Notes: generated from the letters alone by a model not told the origin. Positions 14,763-24,488 are shown, counted from the first letter of the stretch. The stretch: DNA of 64,000 bases from an uncultured Oscillospiraceae bacterium (GCA_900540535.1 UQGM01000003.1:26709-90708); one strand, 5' to 3'. Program-made: numbers and translations.

Positions 14763-15830
14763 TTACAAACTTGCATGTTTAGCATAATCCCATGCATGAC
14801 TATAATCATAATTTTTTTGAATCAAAGACATATTGTCGATCAATGATATATACCATTTCTTGTTCTCCACAACAATGTCATAAATTATTTTCTCTGGATC
14901 CACCGAAACCTGGACATGCAAATATCTATAATCCAAACTTATCATTTGATTGTGATTATTATAATCTATAACGTTACATTTACCGGCAATTATTGTACCA
15001 AACTCTGCATATGAATAAGAAACACCATATCCTCCACTAACATATGACGTATTAGACGGTAAATCCCATTCGTAAGCAAAACCTTTGTTAGTATTATAAT
15101 ATAATGGTTTTTTTAAGTCTATATAAATCGGTTCGGTGTTTTCTGTTATATTGTTTCCATTATGATTTCTAGTAGTTTTTTCATAAACTGCAAGTCCAGA
15201 ATAATCTTCTACATTTTCACTCCACTTCATTTCCCTAGAAGAAACCGACATAGCATCTACCACTCTTACTAAGGGCGTTTTAAGCCATTTTGATATGCAA
15301 AAAACCGAATATGTACCTTTCGGGTCTCCAGTATATATTGCAATTATTCTTTGCATCATGTATCCATTCGATGACTCAGTTTCGCTATCCTCCCACCCAT
15401 CTGAAGTACTATTAGTTTTTTGAAGAGTTTTTTCATACTCAACCGCTTTCATGCACTCCTCTTTACTTATAATAGTTTGATTCCCATGTTTATCAACTCT
15501 TATGTAAGCAGTCGATACATTTATTGATCGTATATCATCAAAATGGTTAACCAAATCATTATACTGCTTTGTAGCTTTAAGAAGTTCAATATTAAAGCTT
15601 TCAAAAATTATATCTGCTTTTTCTTGGTCAGACAATCTTATCATTTTTCGTGATATATTATCTATCGATTTACTATCTAAAATAACTATTTCTTCATTGT
15701 CAACATAAATAACGTTAGCAAAGTCATCAACATCATATGATGTTGATGCGAATACAGGGAGGCTTGACGATAAAAATGCAAATAAAACACAACACAGGAT
15801 AGAAATAACTTTCGTAAAAAATCTTTTCAT
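14763..15830 (-). CDS. Secreted protein of unknown function, AT-rich orphan
   Basis: 355 residues from ATG 15830, directly after AGGAGGAG; upstream in-frame codons reach back into the promoter and are not used. A signal peptide ends near SLPVFA-S. The mature protein is rich in Tyr, Asn, Ser and Asp with no motif I recognise; the C-terminal half (about 200-350) has short beta-prone stretches such as GYGVSYSYAEFGTIIAGKCNVIDYNNHNQ. Base composition is clearly more AT than neighbours and codons favour A/T ends, consistent with transfer or relaxed selection. It has a strong own promoter (15932-15960). No partner gene is nearby. Confidence 0.7.
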   Translation of the reverse strand: MKRFFTKVISILCCVLFAFLSSSLPVFASTSYDVDDFANVIYVDNEEIVILDSKSIDNISRKMIRLSDQEKADIIFESFNIELLKATKQYNDLVNHFDDIRSINVSTAYIRVDKHGNQTIISKEECMKAVEYEKTLQKTNSTSDGWEDSETESSNGYMMQRIIAIYTGDPKGTYSVFCISKWLKTPLVRVVDAMSVSSREMKWSENVEDYSGLAVYEKTTRNHNGNNITENTEPIYIDLKKPLYYNTNKGFAYEWDLPSNTSYVSGGYGVSYSYAEFGTIIAGKCNVIDYNNHNQMISLDYRYLHVQVSVDPEKIIYDIVVENKKWYISLIDNMSLIQKNYDYSHAWDYAKHASL

Positions 15831-15931
15831 AATTCTCCTCCTAAAATAATAAATAAAAGTACTAAACTTTATATATCTACTAAATCTCCTTTCCTTCCTC
15901 CTGCATTTTATTTCCCTCATCATTCAGCGAC

Positions 15932-15960
15932 ATTATACATTTGCAAAATTCTGTTGTCAA
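15932..15960 (-). promoter_or_regulatory. Consensus sigma-A promoter of the secreted orphan
   Basis: Minus strand: TTGACA (15960-15955), 17-bp spacer, TATAAT (15937-15932). Both hexamers are perfect. It leaves a leader of roughly 95 bases. Confidence 0.85.
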
Positions 15961-16029
15961 TACAGATAATATATTTGTTATTAAAACTATATAATTAAGC
16001 GATTTGCCAATAATTAGTATAAAATAAGA

Positions 16030-16060
16030 ATAAGCCATATCCTGTTTAGATATGGCTTAT
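16030..16060 (-). terminator. Terminator of the MFS transporter gene
   Basis: ATAAGCCATATC / GATATGGCTTAT, 12 perfect pairs and a 7-base loop, with TCTTATTTTAT following on the minus strand. Confidence 0.85.
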
Positions 16061-16100
16061 GAAATGTTACTGCATTAAATTTAATTCTGATTTACATAAA

Positions 16101-17552
16101 TCAGTCCATATTCTCCGCTTCTATCTGCTTTACCATCTCGTTGGTAATGGTATCATTTGCTTCGCCGTGCTTTACAAACAGTATGCAGAAAAGCGCCAGT
16201 GCAAAGGCGATGGGGCAGAAAACAAACAGGGACATATATGTACCGGAGAACATTCTTACTGTACCGAAAAGGATGGGAGCCACAATCTGTGCGGAGAAAG
16301 TGGCGGTGTAGTAATAACCTGTAAATGTACCGATCTTTTCAACTCCGCCGATTTCAAGAACCAGAGGCAGAGTGTTAACGGTAATGAACATATTTGCAAA
16401 TCCACCAAGCACAAGGGCTACCCAGACAATCCAAAGCTGTCTTGTTACGGCATAAAGGGCAAATATAGACATAAACACTATAAGTCCGCCGATAATAACT
16501 TTTTTACGTCCGACTTTAGCTCCAAGCTTACCTGCCGGGATAGCAGCTATCATTGAGCAAACGGCAAACAGGGCCATCATAATAGTAGCCTGCTGAGTTG
16601 TCTTTCCGAGAACCTCACCTGCAAACAGTGAGAAGAAAGTCTGAATGGCGTTTGTGGCAATAAAGAGGAAGAACAGGCACATAAGCATAAACACAAGGCT
16701 CTTTTTCTCGCCCTTTGTGAGCTTAATGGCTTTAAGTCTCTCTTTCTCCGCCTTTTTCTCTTCCTGAGCCTTCAGTTTTTCATCTGCATCGGCATTTACC
16801 TGTGCCTGATGCTTGAGTCTTGAATCTGGCTCCTTTACAAAGAAGAAAAGAACCACGGTGCTGATTATCATTATAATTGAACCCAAAAGGAAAACCGCCG
16901 GATATTCCTCATGAAGCTCACTGTTGTATCCGAAAATAAAGCAAACTATTGTACCGGCAATCATTCCGATAAGACTTCCGAGACCGCCGCACAGGTTAAT
17001 TATGGCATTACCCTCACTTCTGAGCTTAGGCGGAGTGAGGTCGGGCATCAGAGCTACAACCGGAGCACGCCAGAAAGACATTATCATAACATACATTATA
17101 ATACAGAACATAAGTGACGGGATTGTATCCATAAGAGGAATAAGCGCAAAGAATATTGCCGAAAGAGGTGCGCCTATAAAAATAAACGGACGTCTTTTTC
17201 CGAAACGGGAATGAGTATGGTCGGAAAGCTTTCCGAAGAAAGGCTGGAAAATAACTCCGAAAATATTATCGAAAGTCATTATAATACCGACAAAAAGTGG
17301 AACCAGTGTAAACGCACCTGCCGCATTAACGGTGCTTTCTCCCTGAGCTTCCATAAGCTTTACTACAAAGGGAAAAGTCTCTGCTATTTTTTGTCCCCAT
17401 GAGGCAATAACCTCGGAACGTCCTAAAATCTCATTAAGTATTCTTGTAACATATGGGTCATAAATTGCCCATGCAACACTGCTTGCAAGAAAACCAAAGC
17501 CTATAAGTATGGTTTTGCCGTAATTAAGCTTTTGGTCTGCTTTTTCTGCCAT
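16101..17552 (-). CDS. Major facilitator superfamily transporter (SLC45/GPH-like)
   Basis: 483 residues from ATG 17552 after AAGGAGAG. About 12 membrane helices are visible with a charged central loop (residues about 225-260, KAEKERLKAIKLTKGEKKS) between helices 6 and 7. The loop 2-3 signature GKLSDHTHSRFGKRRPFIFIG matches the D-x-x-(G/R)RRP motif of the sugar-cation and SLC45-type MFS branch. Probably a sugar or glycoside symporter; no catabolic neighbour reveals the substrate. Monocistronic. Confidence 0.87.
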   Translation of the reverse strand: MAEKADQKLNYGKTILIGFGFLASSVAWAIYDPYVTRILNEILGRSEVIASWGQKIAETFPFVVKLMEAQGESTVNAAGAFTLVPLFVGIIMTFDNIFGVIFQPFFGKLSDHTHSRFGKRRPFIFIGAPLSAIFFALIPLMDTIPSLMFCIIMYVMIMSFWRAPVVALMPDLTPPKLRSEGNAIINLCGGLGSLIGMIAGTIVCFIFGYNSELHEEYPAVFLLGSIIMIISTVVLFFFVKEPDSRLKHQAQVNADADEKLKAQEEKKAEKERLKAIKLTKGEKKSLVFMLMCLFFLFIATNAIQTFFSLFAGEVLGKTTQQATIMMALFAVCSMIAAIPAGKLGAKVGRKKVIIGGLIVFMSIFALYAVTRQLWIVWVALVLGGFANMFITVNTLPLVLEIGGVEKIGTFTGYYYTATFSAQIVAPILFGTVRMFSGTYMSLFVFCPIAFALALFCILFVKHGEANDTITNEMVKQIEAENMD

Positions 17553-17602
17553 TACTCTCTCTCCTTTATCTCTCGTTTTGCAGGCAAAAGACCTACAAAT
17601 AA

Positions 17603-17631
17603 AGTATAACATCCTTTTAATGCAAACACAA
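17603..17631 (-). promoter_or_regulatory. Probable promoter of the MFS transporter gene
   Basis: Minus strand: TTGTGT (17631-17626), 17-bp spacer, TATACT (17608-17603). Confidence 0.6.
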
Positions 17632-17793
17632 CAAATAAAAGCTTCTTTAAGCCAAGGTAATTATGCAAAATATTCATCCGGGTTTTTGTTTAATTTACTG
17701 AAATAAATTTACACATATTTTACACCGGTTATTTGTATAGCTTTTTTAGCAAAAAGACTTCACACCGGATTTACATTATAACTAAACAAAAGA

Positions 17794-17820
17794 AAAAAGC
17801 ACACTATTCAGTGTGCTTTT
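17794..17820 (-). terminator. Terminator of the tRNA unit
   Basis: AAAAGCACAC / GTGTGCTTTT with TTCTTTT following on the minus strand, just past the tRNA-Glu 3' end. Confidence 0.9.
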
Positions 17821-17822
17821 CG

Positions 17823-17897
17823 TGGTGACCCGGACGGGAATCGAACCCGTGTTACCGCCGTGAAAGGGCGGTGTCTTAGCCGCTTGACCACCGGGCC
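17823..17897 (-). tRNA. tRNA-Glu (anticodon TTC)
   Basis: Complete cloverleaf: acceptor GGCCCGG / CCGGGTC (one G-T), anticodon arm CCGCC-CTTTCAC-GGCGG with TTC, T arm ACGGG-TTCGATT-CCCGT, and an encoded CCA. Second gene of a two-tRNA unit with tRNA-Met. Confidence 0.97.
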
Positions 17898-17960
17898 ATG
17901 GATATATATAAAGAGGGTTCACGGCCGCCAAAAGCAGGGGCAAATCCTCTTGTTTTAAAA

Positions 17961-18037
17961 TGGTAGCGGCAGTCGGATTTGAACCAACGACACTTCGGGT
18001 ATGAACCGAATGCTCTAGCCAACTGAGCTATGCCGCC
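17961..18037 (-). tRNA. tRNA-Met, elongator (anticodon CAT)
   Basis: Acceptor GGCGGCA / TGCCGCT, anticodon arm TTCGG-TTCATAC-CCGAA with CAT, GTTGG-TTCAAAT-CCGAC T arm, encoded CCA. Base pair 1-72 is G-T and the stem lacks the three G-C pairs of initiator tRNA, so elongator or an Ile-CAT type is expected. Confidence 0.93.
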
Positions 18038-18065
18038 ATTTGTGCTCCACAAGTGAGCGAACATT

Positions 18066-18094
18066 ATTATAATACAGGCTTGTACCTTTGTCAA
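18066..18094 (-). promoter_or_regulatory. Consensus promoter of the tRNA-Met/tRNA-Glu unit
   Basis: Minus strand: TTGACA (18094-18089), 17-bp spacer, TATAAT (18071-18066); both hexamers perfect, fitting a stable RNA promoter. Confidence 0.9.
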
Positions 18095-18187
18095 CACTTT
18101 TTTTAATTTTTTACGTAAAAAATCCAAATCTTTTAAATTTTCTCAAGTCAAAGTATATTGTAACTCTCAAATAAAATTTTATACCTT

Positions 18188-18228
18188 TAACGGCATAGAG
18201 ATATATCTCCTGTCTCTATGCCGTTTTT
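18188..18228. terminator. Hairpin downstream of yfbR
   Basis: AACGGCATAGAGA / TCTCTATGCCGTT with TTTTTA on the plus side. It lies 21 bases past the leftward yfbR stop. Confidence 0.7.
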
Positions 18229-18248
18229 ACCATAAAACAACAAATATA

Positions 18249-18830
18249 TTATTCCTGCTGGTCGAGGGTCAGCTCAAAGGACGGCATGAATTCAGAAACA
18301 AAAATATCAGCCTCAGGCAATTGGAGATTCCTGATTGCCTCCTCAGTGGCCGCTTTCGCAGAGACAAATTCACGGTTCCCTGCCTTTTCCTCTTCTATAC
18401 ATTTTATAAGAGCGCTGATTTTATCCGCTGCCTTTACAAGATGCCAAAGCTCTTTGTCCTCTTCCCTTTTAAAAAACATGGGAGAAAATTCTTCCTTAAT
18501 ATCATCGGGCAGCATGGTCATTATCTTTTCGCAGGCAGCGTTTTCCACAGCTTTATAGGCTTCCTTTGTGCCGCTGCTGAAATATTTTACAGGTGTGGGC
18601 ATATCGCCGGTAAGTATTTCGGGCATATCGTGGTAAAGTCCCAGAAGCGCTGCCCGCTCACAGTTATAATTTTTTCCAAGTCGCTTATTGCCCAGCACTG
18701 CAAGAGCATGGGCAATACAGGCAACCTCGTGGCTGTGCTCGCTTATATTTTCGCTCACTGTATTGCGCATAAGCGCCCAGCGAGTGATATATTTCATTCT
18801 CGAAACCATTGCAAAAAAACTTCGGGACAT
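18249..18830 (-). CDS. yfbR: 5'-deoxynucleotidase YfbR (HD domain)
   Basis: 193 residues. The HD-fold metal site is clear: SEHSHEVACIAHAL (first His), LYHDMPEILTGDMPTPVKYF (His-Asp pair plus the YfbR-specific GD(M/L)PTPVKY segment) and KAADKISALIKC (last Asp). YfbR removes the 5' phosphate from deoxynucleoside monophosphates and helps balance dNTP pools. It lies 11 bases after a DUF815 ATPase gene and is co-transcribed with it. Functional link between the two is not known. Confidence 0.92.
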   Translation of the reverse strand: MSRSFFAMVSRMKYITRWALMRNTVSENISEHSHEVACIAHALAVLGNKRLGKNYNCERAALLGLYHDMPEILTGDMPTPVKYFSSGTKEAYKAVENAACEKIMTMLPDDIKEEFSPMFFKREEDKELWHLVKAADKISALIKCIEEEKAGNREFVSAKAATEEAIRNLQLPEADIFVSEFMPSFELTLDQQE

Positions 18831-18841
18831 AGTTTTCTCCT

Positions 18842-20056
18842 TTACCAGTCAAGACCTCTTTTAATTGAAGCTTCAACTACATTTATAAACTGCTTTGCCA
18901 CTCTCGGCGAACGTCCGCCTCTTTCGAGAGCCCATTTTTCTCCCTTTGCGTGAAGCTCCTCAGCATCCACCTCAAGGCCTCTGTCAGCTGCAATTCCGTC
19001 AAGAATGTCGTAGAACTTCATTCTGTCGGGGTTTACAAAGGTTACGGAAAGTCCGAATCTGTCAGAGAGAGACATCTGCTCCTGACGTGCATCGCCCGAA
19101 TGGAGATCGTCGCCGTCTCTGTCGGAGAATTTTTCCCTTACAAGGTGACGGAGATTTGATGTAGCATATATAAGTGTATTGGCCTGTCTTGCAGAAAGTC
19201 CTCCCTCAAGAGCCGCTTTGAGCTCTGCAAAGGAATCGTCCCCCGCCGAGAAGGAAAGGTCATCTATGAACACGATGAATTTAAGGGGCAAAGCTGAAAG
19301 TATCTTTATAAGAGCCGGGAACTGGCATATTGCGCTTTTGGGCATTTCAACCATTCTAAGTCCCCTGTCGGCAAACTCATTGAGTATTGCGTGAACTGTT
19401 GAGGATTTTCCTGTGCCTCTGTCGCCGTAAAGAAGTACGTTATTGGCAGGAAGTCCCTCAATGAAGTTGATTGTATTTTCAACTACAAGTCCCCTCTGGT
19501 ACTCATAACTTTTAAGCTCTTCAAGCTTTATGGGATTTGTGCATCCGATAGGCTCAAGGCTGCCGTTGCGCCATGAAAAAGCCTTATATTTTGCAAATAC
19601 TCCGTAGGAATTTTTCTTGTGGTAATCCCAAAGCTCTTTGGCTTCTTTGCTCCAGTCTCCGTTTCCCAAGGGTTCGGGAGCACTTCCGTTTTTCCAAAGA
19701 GGCAGATTTTCACTATGTGCATTTTCATAAATCTCCTCAGGCTTTGCATTTGCAAGCTCCTGAAGGATTTTCAGATCATGGGATACTCCAGAAAGCAGGC
19801 TTTCGCTGCACTGCTTGCCGAATGCGCTTCTTCTCGAAAAGGGATTGTCATCGGAAAGAACGAGTGAAGCAATATATCCCGAAAGGTTTTCCTCGGCTCC
19901 TGCATCTGCAAGAGCACAGAAGAGCTCACCGTACTTTTCACCTTTCTTTTCGTCGTCACATGAAATAAGCTCCGCCGCTGCTTTCACGGCAGGATTTTCA
20001 AGTACCCCTCTGTATATACAAAGAGAGTCAAGCTCCCCTTTTTTGATTTTTTTCAT
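18842..20056 (-). CDS. DUF815 family AAA+ ATPase
   Basis: 404 residues. The N-terminal 190 residues are helical and variable. From residue 190: Walker A GDRGTGKSS (211-219), Walker B FIVFIDDLSF (Asp265-Asp266), sensor ATSNLRHLVRE with the DUF815-typical QEQMSLSDRFGLSVTF segment, and a C-terminal RGGRSPRVAKQFI arginine-rich end. DUF815 proteins are lone MoxR/DnaC-like ATPases of unknown substrate, common in Proteobacteria and Clostridia. First gene of a two-gene unit with yfbR, from a good promoter at 20161-20189. Confidence 0.92.
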   Translation of the reverse strand: MKKIKKGELDSLCIYRGVLENPAVKAAAELISCDDEKKGEKYGELFCALADAGAEENLSGYIASLVLSDDNPFSRRSAFGKQCSESLLSGVSHDLKILQELANAKPEEIYENAHSENLPLWKNGSAPEPLGNGDWSKEAKELWDYHKKNSYGVFAKYKAFSWRNGSLEPIGCTNPIKLEELKSYEYQRGLVVENTINFIEGLPANNVLLYGDRGTGKSSTVHAILNEFADRGLRMVEMPKSAICQFPALIKILSALPLKFIVFIDDLSFSAGDDSFAELKAALEGGLSARQANTLIYATSNLRHLVREKFSDRDGDDLHSGDARQEQMSLSDRFGLSVTFVNPDRMKFYDILDGIAADRGLEVDAEELHAKGEKWALERGGRSPRVAKQFINVVEASIKRGLDW

Positions 20057-20160
20057 AAGTAATCACCGCTTCCGTATAAATACACTACTTTCCCCCTCAT
20101 CAAAGCCTTGTTTCGCTTATTTCAGGCAATGTTTTTCAAAAGAGAGAAAAAGTTATTTTA

Positions 20161-20189
20161 ATTTTACTCCCACTTTTTTTACATGTCAA
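20161..20189 (-). promoter_or_regulatory. Promoter of the DUF815-yfbR unit
   Basis: Minus strand: TTGACA (20189-20184), 17-bp spacer, TAAAAT (20166-20161), leaving about 100 bases of leader. Confidence 0.75.
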
Positions 20190-20252
20190 TTAACACCAAA
20201 ATGTTTTAGGGAGTTACAGTGGTAAAATGTTAAATTTTTTCGATTTTTTCTA

Positions 20253-20280
20253 TTGACGTATATTAATACAGTGGTATAAT
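20253..20280 (+). promoter_or_regulatory. Promoter of ilvC
   Basis: TTGACG (20253-20258), 16-bp spacer, TATAAT (20275-20280). The leader to the ATG is about 60 bases, too short for a T-box or attenuator. Confidence 0.85.
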
Positions 20281-20297
20281 GTTTCGTAAGGACTTAG

Positions 20298-21341
<1,044 letters not shown>

Positions 21342-21372
21342 TCTCCACAGTTTAAGTTTATTTTAAACATAT

Positions 21373-21405
21373 AAGCGGCGCAGATTTCTGTGCCGCTTTT
21401 CTTTT
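21373..21405 (+). terminator. Terminator of ilvC
   Basis: AAGCGGCGCAGA / CTGTGCCGCTTTT stem with TTTTCTTTT. It ends only 12 bases before the next ATG, so the downstream decarboxylase gene may depend on read-through. Confidence 0.85.
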
Positions 21406-21417
21406 ACGGAGGGAAAA

Positions 21418-22827
21418 ATGGGTATTTACGAAAGTCTTTTGGAAAACGCTGAAAGCGGCATCTATCCCATGCATATGCCGGGGCACAAGCGAAACGAAAA
21501 GTTTCTTAAAATGGTAAACCCTTATACAATAGATATAACGGAAGTTGACGGCTTTGACGACCTCCATGCTCCGGAGGAGATAATCCTTGAAGCAATGGAA
21601 AAAGGTAAAAATCTCTATAAGAGCCACCAGTGCTTTCTACTCGTAAACGGAAGCACCTGCGGAATACTTTCGGCAATATGTGCCTGTGTTCCAAAGGGCG
21701 GAAGGCTTATTGCGGCAAGAAACTGCCATAAATCCGTATATAACGCCATTGCTTTAACTGAGTGTGAAAGCGTATTCATGATGCCGGAAACAGATCCCCA
21801 AAACGGCATCTGCTATGGAATAACCGCCGCTCAGGTGGAAAAAGCTCTTTCGGAAAATCCTGACGCTTTGGCTGTTGTAATCACCTCTCCCACCTATGAG
21901 GGTGTTGTATCTGATATAGGAAAAATCAGCAAAGTTACAAGAAAATACGGTGTTCCTCTTATTGTAGACGAAGCGCACGGCGCACATTTTGGATTTTCTC
22001 CACTATTTCCCGAAAGTGCTGTTTCAAAAGGTGCTGATATTGTAATACAAAGCCTTCATAAAACTCTCCCATCTTTTACACAGAGCGCAGTTCTCCACAT
22101 CTGCACTGAATTTGGTGGAAAATTTCCCGTACAGCGTTATCTTTCGATTTTTCAGTCCAGCAGTCCCTCATATATCCTCATGGCAGGAATTGACCGCTGT
22201 TTTGATATTCTTCAAAATGACGGTACAAAACTTTTTGAGCTTTACGAAAACAGGCTGAAGAATTTTTACAGCAGTATGAAAAAACTAAAAGTCATAAAGA
22301 TTCTGCCGGAAGAATATCCAAAAGGTTTTATCCGTGATATGGGCAAAATCGTAATTGACATTAGCTCCTCTTCCCTTACAGGGGGAGAATTTTCCCAGCT
22401 GCTTCTTAAAAAATATAAGATACAGCTTGAAATGGCTTCCTCATGCTATGCAATTGCCATGACATCAATCTGCGACAGCGATAAGGGATTTGACAGACTC
22501 AAAGAAGCTCTCACGGAAATTGATTCTTTACTTTCAAAATCAGAAAGCACAAGACATTTTTCTCCTCTACCTGAGAAAATAGAGACTGTTCTTAAAATAT
22601 CCGAGGCTCTTTCGGCTTCTTCAAAAGCTGTTCCGATCAGTGAAGCTAACGGTAAAATCTCAGGGGAATTTATTTATGCCTATCCCCCGGGAATACCAAT
22701 CATCGCCCCAGGTGAAAGATTTACCCATAAGGTACTCAGCTCAATAGATGAGCTTCTCAGCTGCGGCGTTGCGGTAAAGGGTTCATCAGGAGCTTTCAAA
22801 GGCTCTGTAAAGGCTATTGATTATTGA
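21418..22827 (+). CDS. PLP-dependent Orn/Lys/Arg decarboxylase family protein
   Basis: 469 residues, the short form without the N-terminal wing domain of the inducible enzymes. PMHMPGHKRNEKF starts the fold; VIVDEAHGAHFGFS binds PLP; the Schiff-base lysine is Lys215 in QSLHKTLPSFTQ. The C-terminal third carries YAYPPGIPIIAPGE, typical of this family. Relatives decarboxylate lysine, ornithine or arginine for polyamine synthesis; the substrate cannot be told from the sequence by eye. RBS ACGGAGGG. Its stop codon overlaps the -35 box of the SCIFF promoter. Confidence 0.9.
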   Translation: MGIYESLLENAESGIYPMHMPGHKRNEKFLKMVNPYTIDITEVDGFDDLHAPEEIILEAMEKGKNLYKSHQCFLLVNGSTCGILSAICACVPKGGRLIAARNCHKSVYNAIALTECESVFMMPETDPQNGICYGITAAQVEKALSENPDALAVVITSPTYEGVVSDIGKISKVTRKYGVPLIVDEAHGAHFGFSPLFPESAVSKGADIVIQSLHKTLPSFTQSAVLHICTEFGGKFPVQRYLSIFQSSSPSYILMAGIDRCFDILQNDGTKLFELYENRLKNFYSSMKKLKVIKILPEEYPKGFIRDMGKIVIDISSSSLTGGEFSQLLLKKYKIQLEMASSCYAIAMTSICDSDKGFDRLKEALTEIDSLLSKSESTRHFSPLPEKIETVLKISEALSASSKAVPISEANGKISGEFIYAYPPGIPIIAPGERFTHKVLSSIDELLSCGVAVKGSSGAFKGSVKAIDY

Positions 22828-22852
22828 CACAGGAAGTAAAATCCGTTACAAT
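22824..22852 (+). promoter_or_regulatory. Strong promoter of the SCIFF gene
   Basis: TTGACA (22824-22829, overlapping the upstream stop codon), 17-bp spacer, TACAAT (22847-22852). Confidence 0.88.
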
Positions 22853-22884
22853 AAGGTGAAAGTATTTTGAAAGAGGGTGTATCC

Positions 22885-23031
22885 ATGAAAAGAATAAAGA
22901 CTTTGGCAACAAGAAACCTTGCTGAATCCGCAAAGAAGGGCGGCTGCGGCGAGTGCCAGACATCCTGCCAGTCCGCTTGCAAGACATCCTGCGGCATTGC
23001 AAACCAGCAGTGCGAAAAGAGCAAGAAATAA
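22885..23031 (+). CDS. Six-cysteine peptide SCIFF (ranthipeptide precursor)
   Basis: 48 residues: MKRIKTLATRNLAES leader, then six cysteines at 21, 24, 28, 32, 36 and 43. This is the SCIFF pattern (six Cys in forty-five residues), among the most conserved peptide families of Clostridia. The RBS is AGAGGG about 8 bases before the ATG. The adjacent radical SAM maturase makes thioether links from Cys sulfur to another residue; in studied homologues (CteA/CteB) a link forms between a Cys and a downstream Thr. The peptide's role is still debated, with quorum sensing and sporulation links reported in some clostridia. It has its own promoter and terminator. Confidence 0.97.
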   Translation: MKRIKTLATRNLAESAKKGGCGECQTSCQSACKTSCGIANQQCEKSKK

Positions 23032-23042
23032 GGACTCAAACT

Positions 23043-23079
23043 ATCGCCGCACTGCCCCTGAGGCGTGCGGCGATTTTTA
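23043..23079 (+). terminator. Terminator between SCIFF and its maturase
   Basis: ATCGCCGCAC / GTGCGGCGAT, 10 perfect pairs, then TTTTT. It should make most transcripts SCIFF-only, with the maturase made by read-through. Confidence 0.93.
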
Positions 23080-23101
23080 CTGCATATAAGGAGATATTAA
23101 A

Positions 23102-24472
23102 ATGATACATCAGTATAAAATGGGCGGATACAACATTGTCCTTGACCCCAACAGCGGCAGCGTCCATTCAGTGGATGAAGTTGCATACGATATAATCGGA
23201 ATGTACGAAAGCCATACTCCCGAAGAAATTACAAAGGAAATAGTTGACCGATACGGCGAAAAAGAGGGAGTTACTTCCGAAGATGTAGCCGAGGTTCTTA
23301 ACGATATAGAAACTCTCAAAAAAGAGGGAAAGCTTTTCTCTGAGGATACATATCAGAATCTTGCAATAGATTTCAAAAACCGTCCCACGGTTATAAAGGC
23401 AATGTGCCTTCATATTGCCCACGACTGCAACCTTGCCTGCAAATACTGCTTTGCCGGAGAGGGCGAATACTGCGGAGACCGTTCCCTTATGAGCTTTGAA
23501 GTGGGAAAACAGGCTTTTGATTTTCTTATTGCCAACTCAGGCACAAGAAAGAATCTGGAAGTTGACTTTTTCGGCGGCGAACCCCTTATGAACTTTGAAG
23601 TTGTAAAACAGCTTGTAGCTTACGCAAGGGAACAGGAAAAAATTCACAATAAGAACTTTCGCTTTACTCTCACAACAAACGGTGTGCTTCTCGACGAAGA
23701 GGTTATGGACTTTGCCAACAAAGAGATGTACAACGTGGTTTTAAGCCTTGACGGACGCAAAGAAACCAACGACAGAATGAGAGTAAGCCGCAACGGCAAG
23801 GGCAGCTATGACCTTATTGTGCCGAAATTCAAAGAAATGGTAAAACGCCGTGGAGATAAGGAATACTACATAAGAGGTACTTATACCCACTACAACATCG
23901 ATTTTACAAAAGACATTCTCCACATGGCAGATCTCGGCTTTACAAAGCTTGCAATGGAGCCAGTTGTAGCTTCTCCCGATGCCCCCTATGCCTTAAAGGA
24001 AGAGGATTTACCAGTTCTTTTCGACCAGTACGAAAAGCTTGCGGCAGAAATGGTACGCCGTGAGAAAAACGGAAAAGGTTTTACTTTCTTCCACTACATG
24101 ATAGACCTTGAAGGCGGTCCCTGCATTGCAAAGAGAATTGCCGGCTGCGGTGTAGGCACAGAGTATGTTGCAGTTACTCCCTGGGGAGATTTATATCCCT
24201 GCCATCAGTTTGTAGGCGATGAAAATTATCTTCTCGGAAACGTCTTTGACGGCATAACAAATGAAGAAGTAAGAAGCAGATTCAAGATGTGCAACATCTA
24301 TACACGACCTCAGTGTAACGACTGCTTTGCAAGACTTTATTGCAGCGGCGGATGCTCAGCAAACGCATACCACGCTACCGGCAGCATAGAGGGAATATAT
24401 GAGCTTGGCTGCGAGCTCCACCGCAAACGTGTTGAATGCGCCATAATGATGAAGGTTGCTCTTTCTGAATAA
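23102..24472 (+). CDS. SCIFF radical SAM/SPASM maturase
   Basis: 456 residues. Residues 1-95 form a PqqD-like RiPP recognition element (KMGGYNIVLDPNSGSVHSVDEVAYDII) that holds the leader peptide. The radical SAM cluster ligands are Cys109, Cys113 and Cys116 (CNLACKYC), with an extra CG near 124. The C terminus from about residue 340 is a SPASM domain with many cysteines (GPCIAKRIAGCG, YPCHQF, CNIY, QCNDCFARLYCSGGC, GCELH, EC) for two auxiliary [4Fe-4S] clusters. It installs thioether crosslinks in SCIFF. RBS AGGAGA at 23089-23094. Downstream of the SCIFF terminator with no separate promoter seen. Confidence 0.97.
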   Translation: MIHQYKMGGYNIVLDPNSGSVHSVDEVAYDIIGMYESHTPEEITKEIVDRYGEKEGVTSEDVAEVLNDIETLKKEGKLFSEDTYQNLAIDFKNRPTVIKAMCLHIAHDCNLACKYCFAGEGEYCGDRSLMSFEVGKQAFDFLIANSGTRKNLEVDFFGGEPLMNFEVVKQLVAYAREQEKIHNKNFRFTLTTNGVLLDEEVMDFANKEMYNVVLSLDGRKETNDRMRVSRNGKGSYDLIVPKFKEMVKRRGDKEYYIRGTYTHYNIDFTKDILHMADLGFTKLAMEPVVASPDAPYALKEEDLPVLFDQYEKLAAEMVRREKNGKGFTFFHYMIDLEGGPCIAKRIAGCGVGTEYVAVTPWGDLYPCHQFVGDENYLLGNVFDGITNEEVRSRFKMCNIYTRPQCNDCFARLYCSGGCSANAYHATGSIEGIYELGCELHRKRVECAIMMKVALSE

Positions 24473-24488
24473 AAATATACTTATATTA

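Noticed and set aside
17876..18127. 83-codon minus-strand frame
   Set aside because: It runs through tRNA-Met and tRNA-Glu; the IAQLARAFGSYPKCRWFKS type peptide is a known tRNA translation artefact.
21373..21405. Hairpin before the decarboxylase gene considered as a riboswitch
   Set aside because: A simple stem with a T-tract after ilvC; no additional conserved structure, so terminator is the better call.
22885..23031. SCIFF considered as a novel bacteriocin
   Set aside because: The six-cysteine spacing and neighbouring maturase match the known SCIFF/ranthipeptide family, and there is no immunity or export gene.
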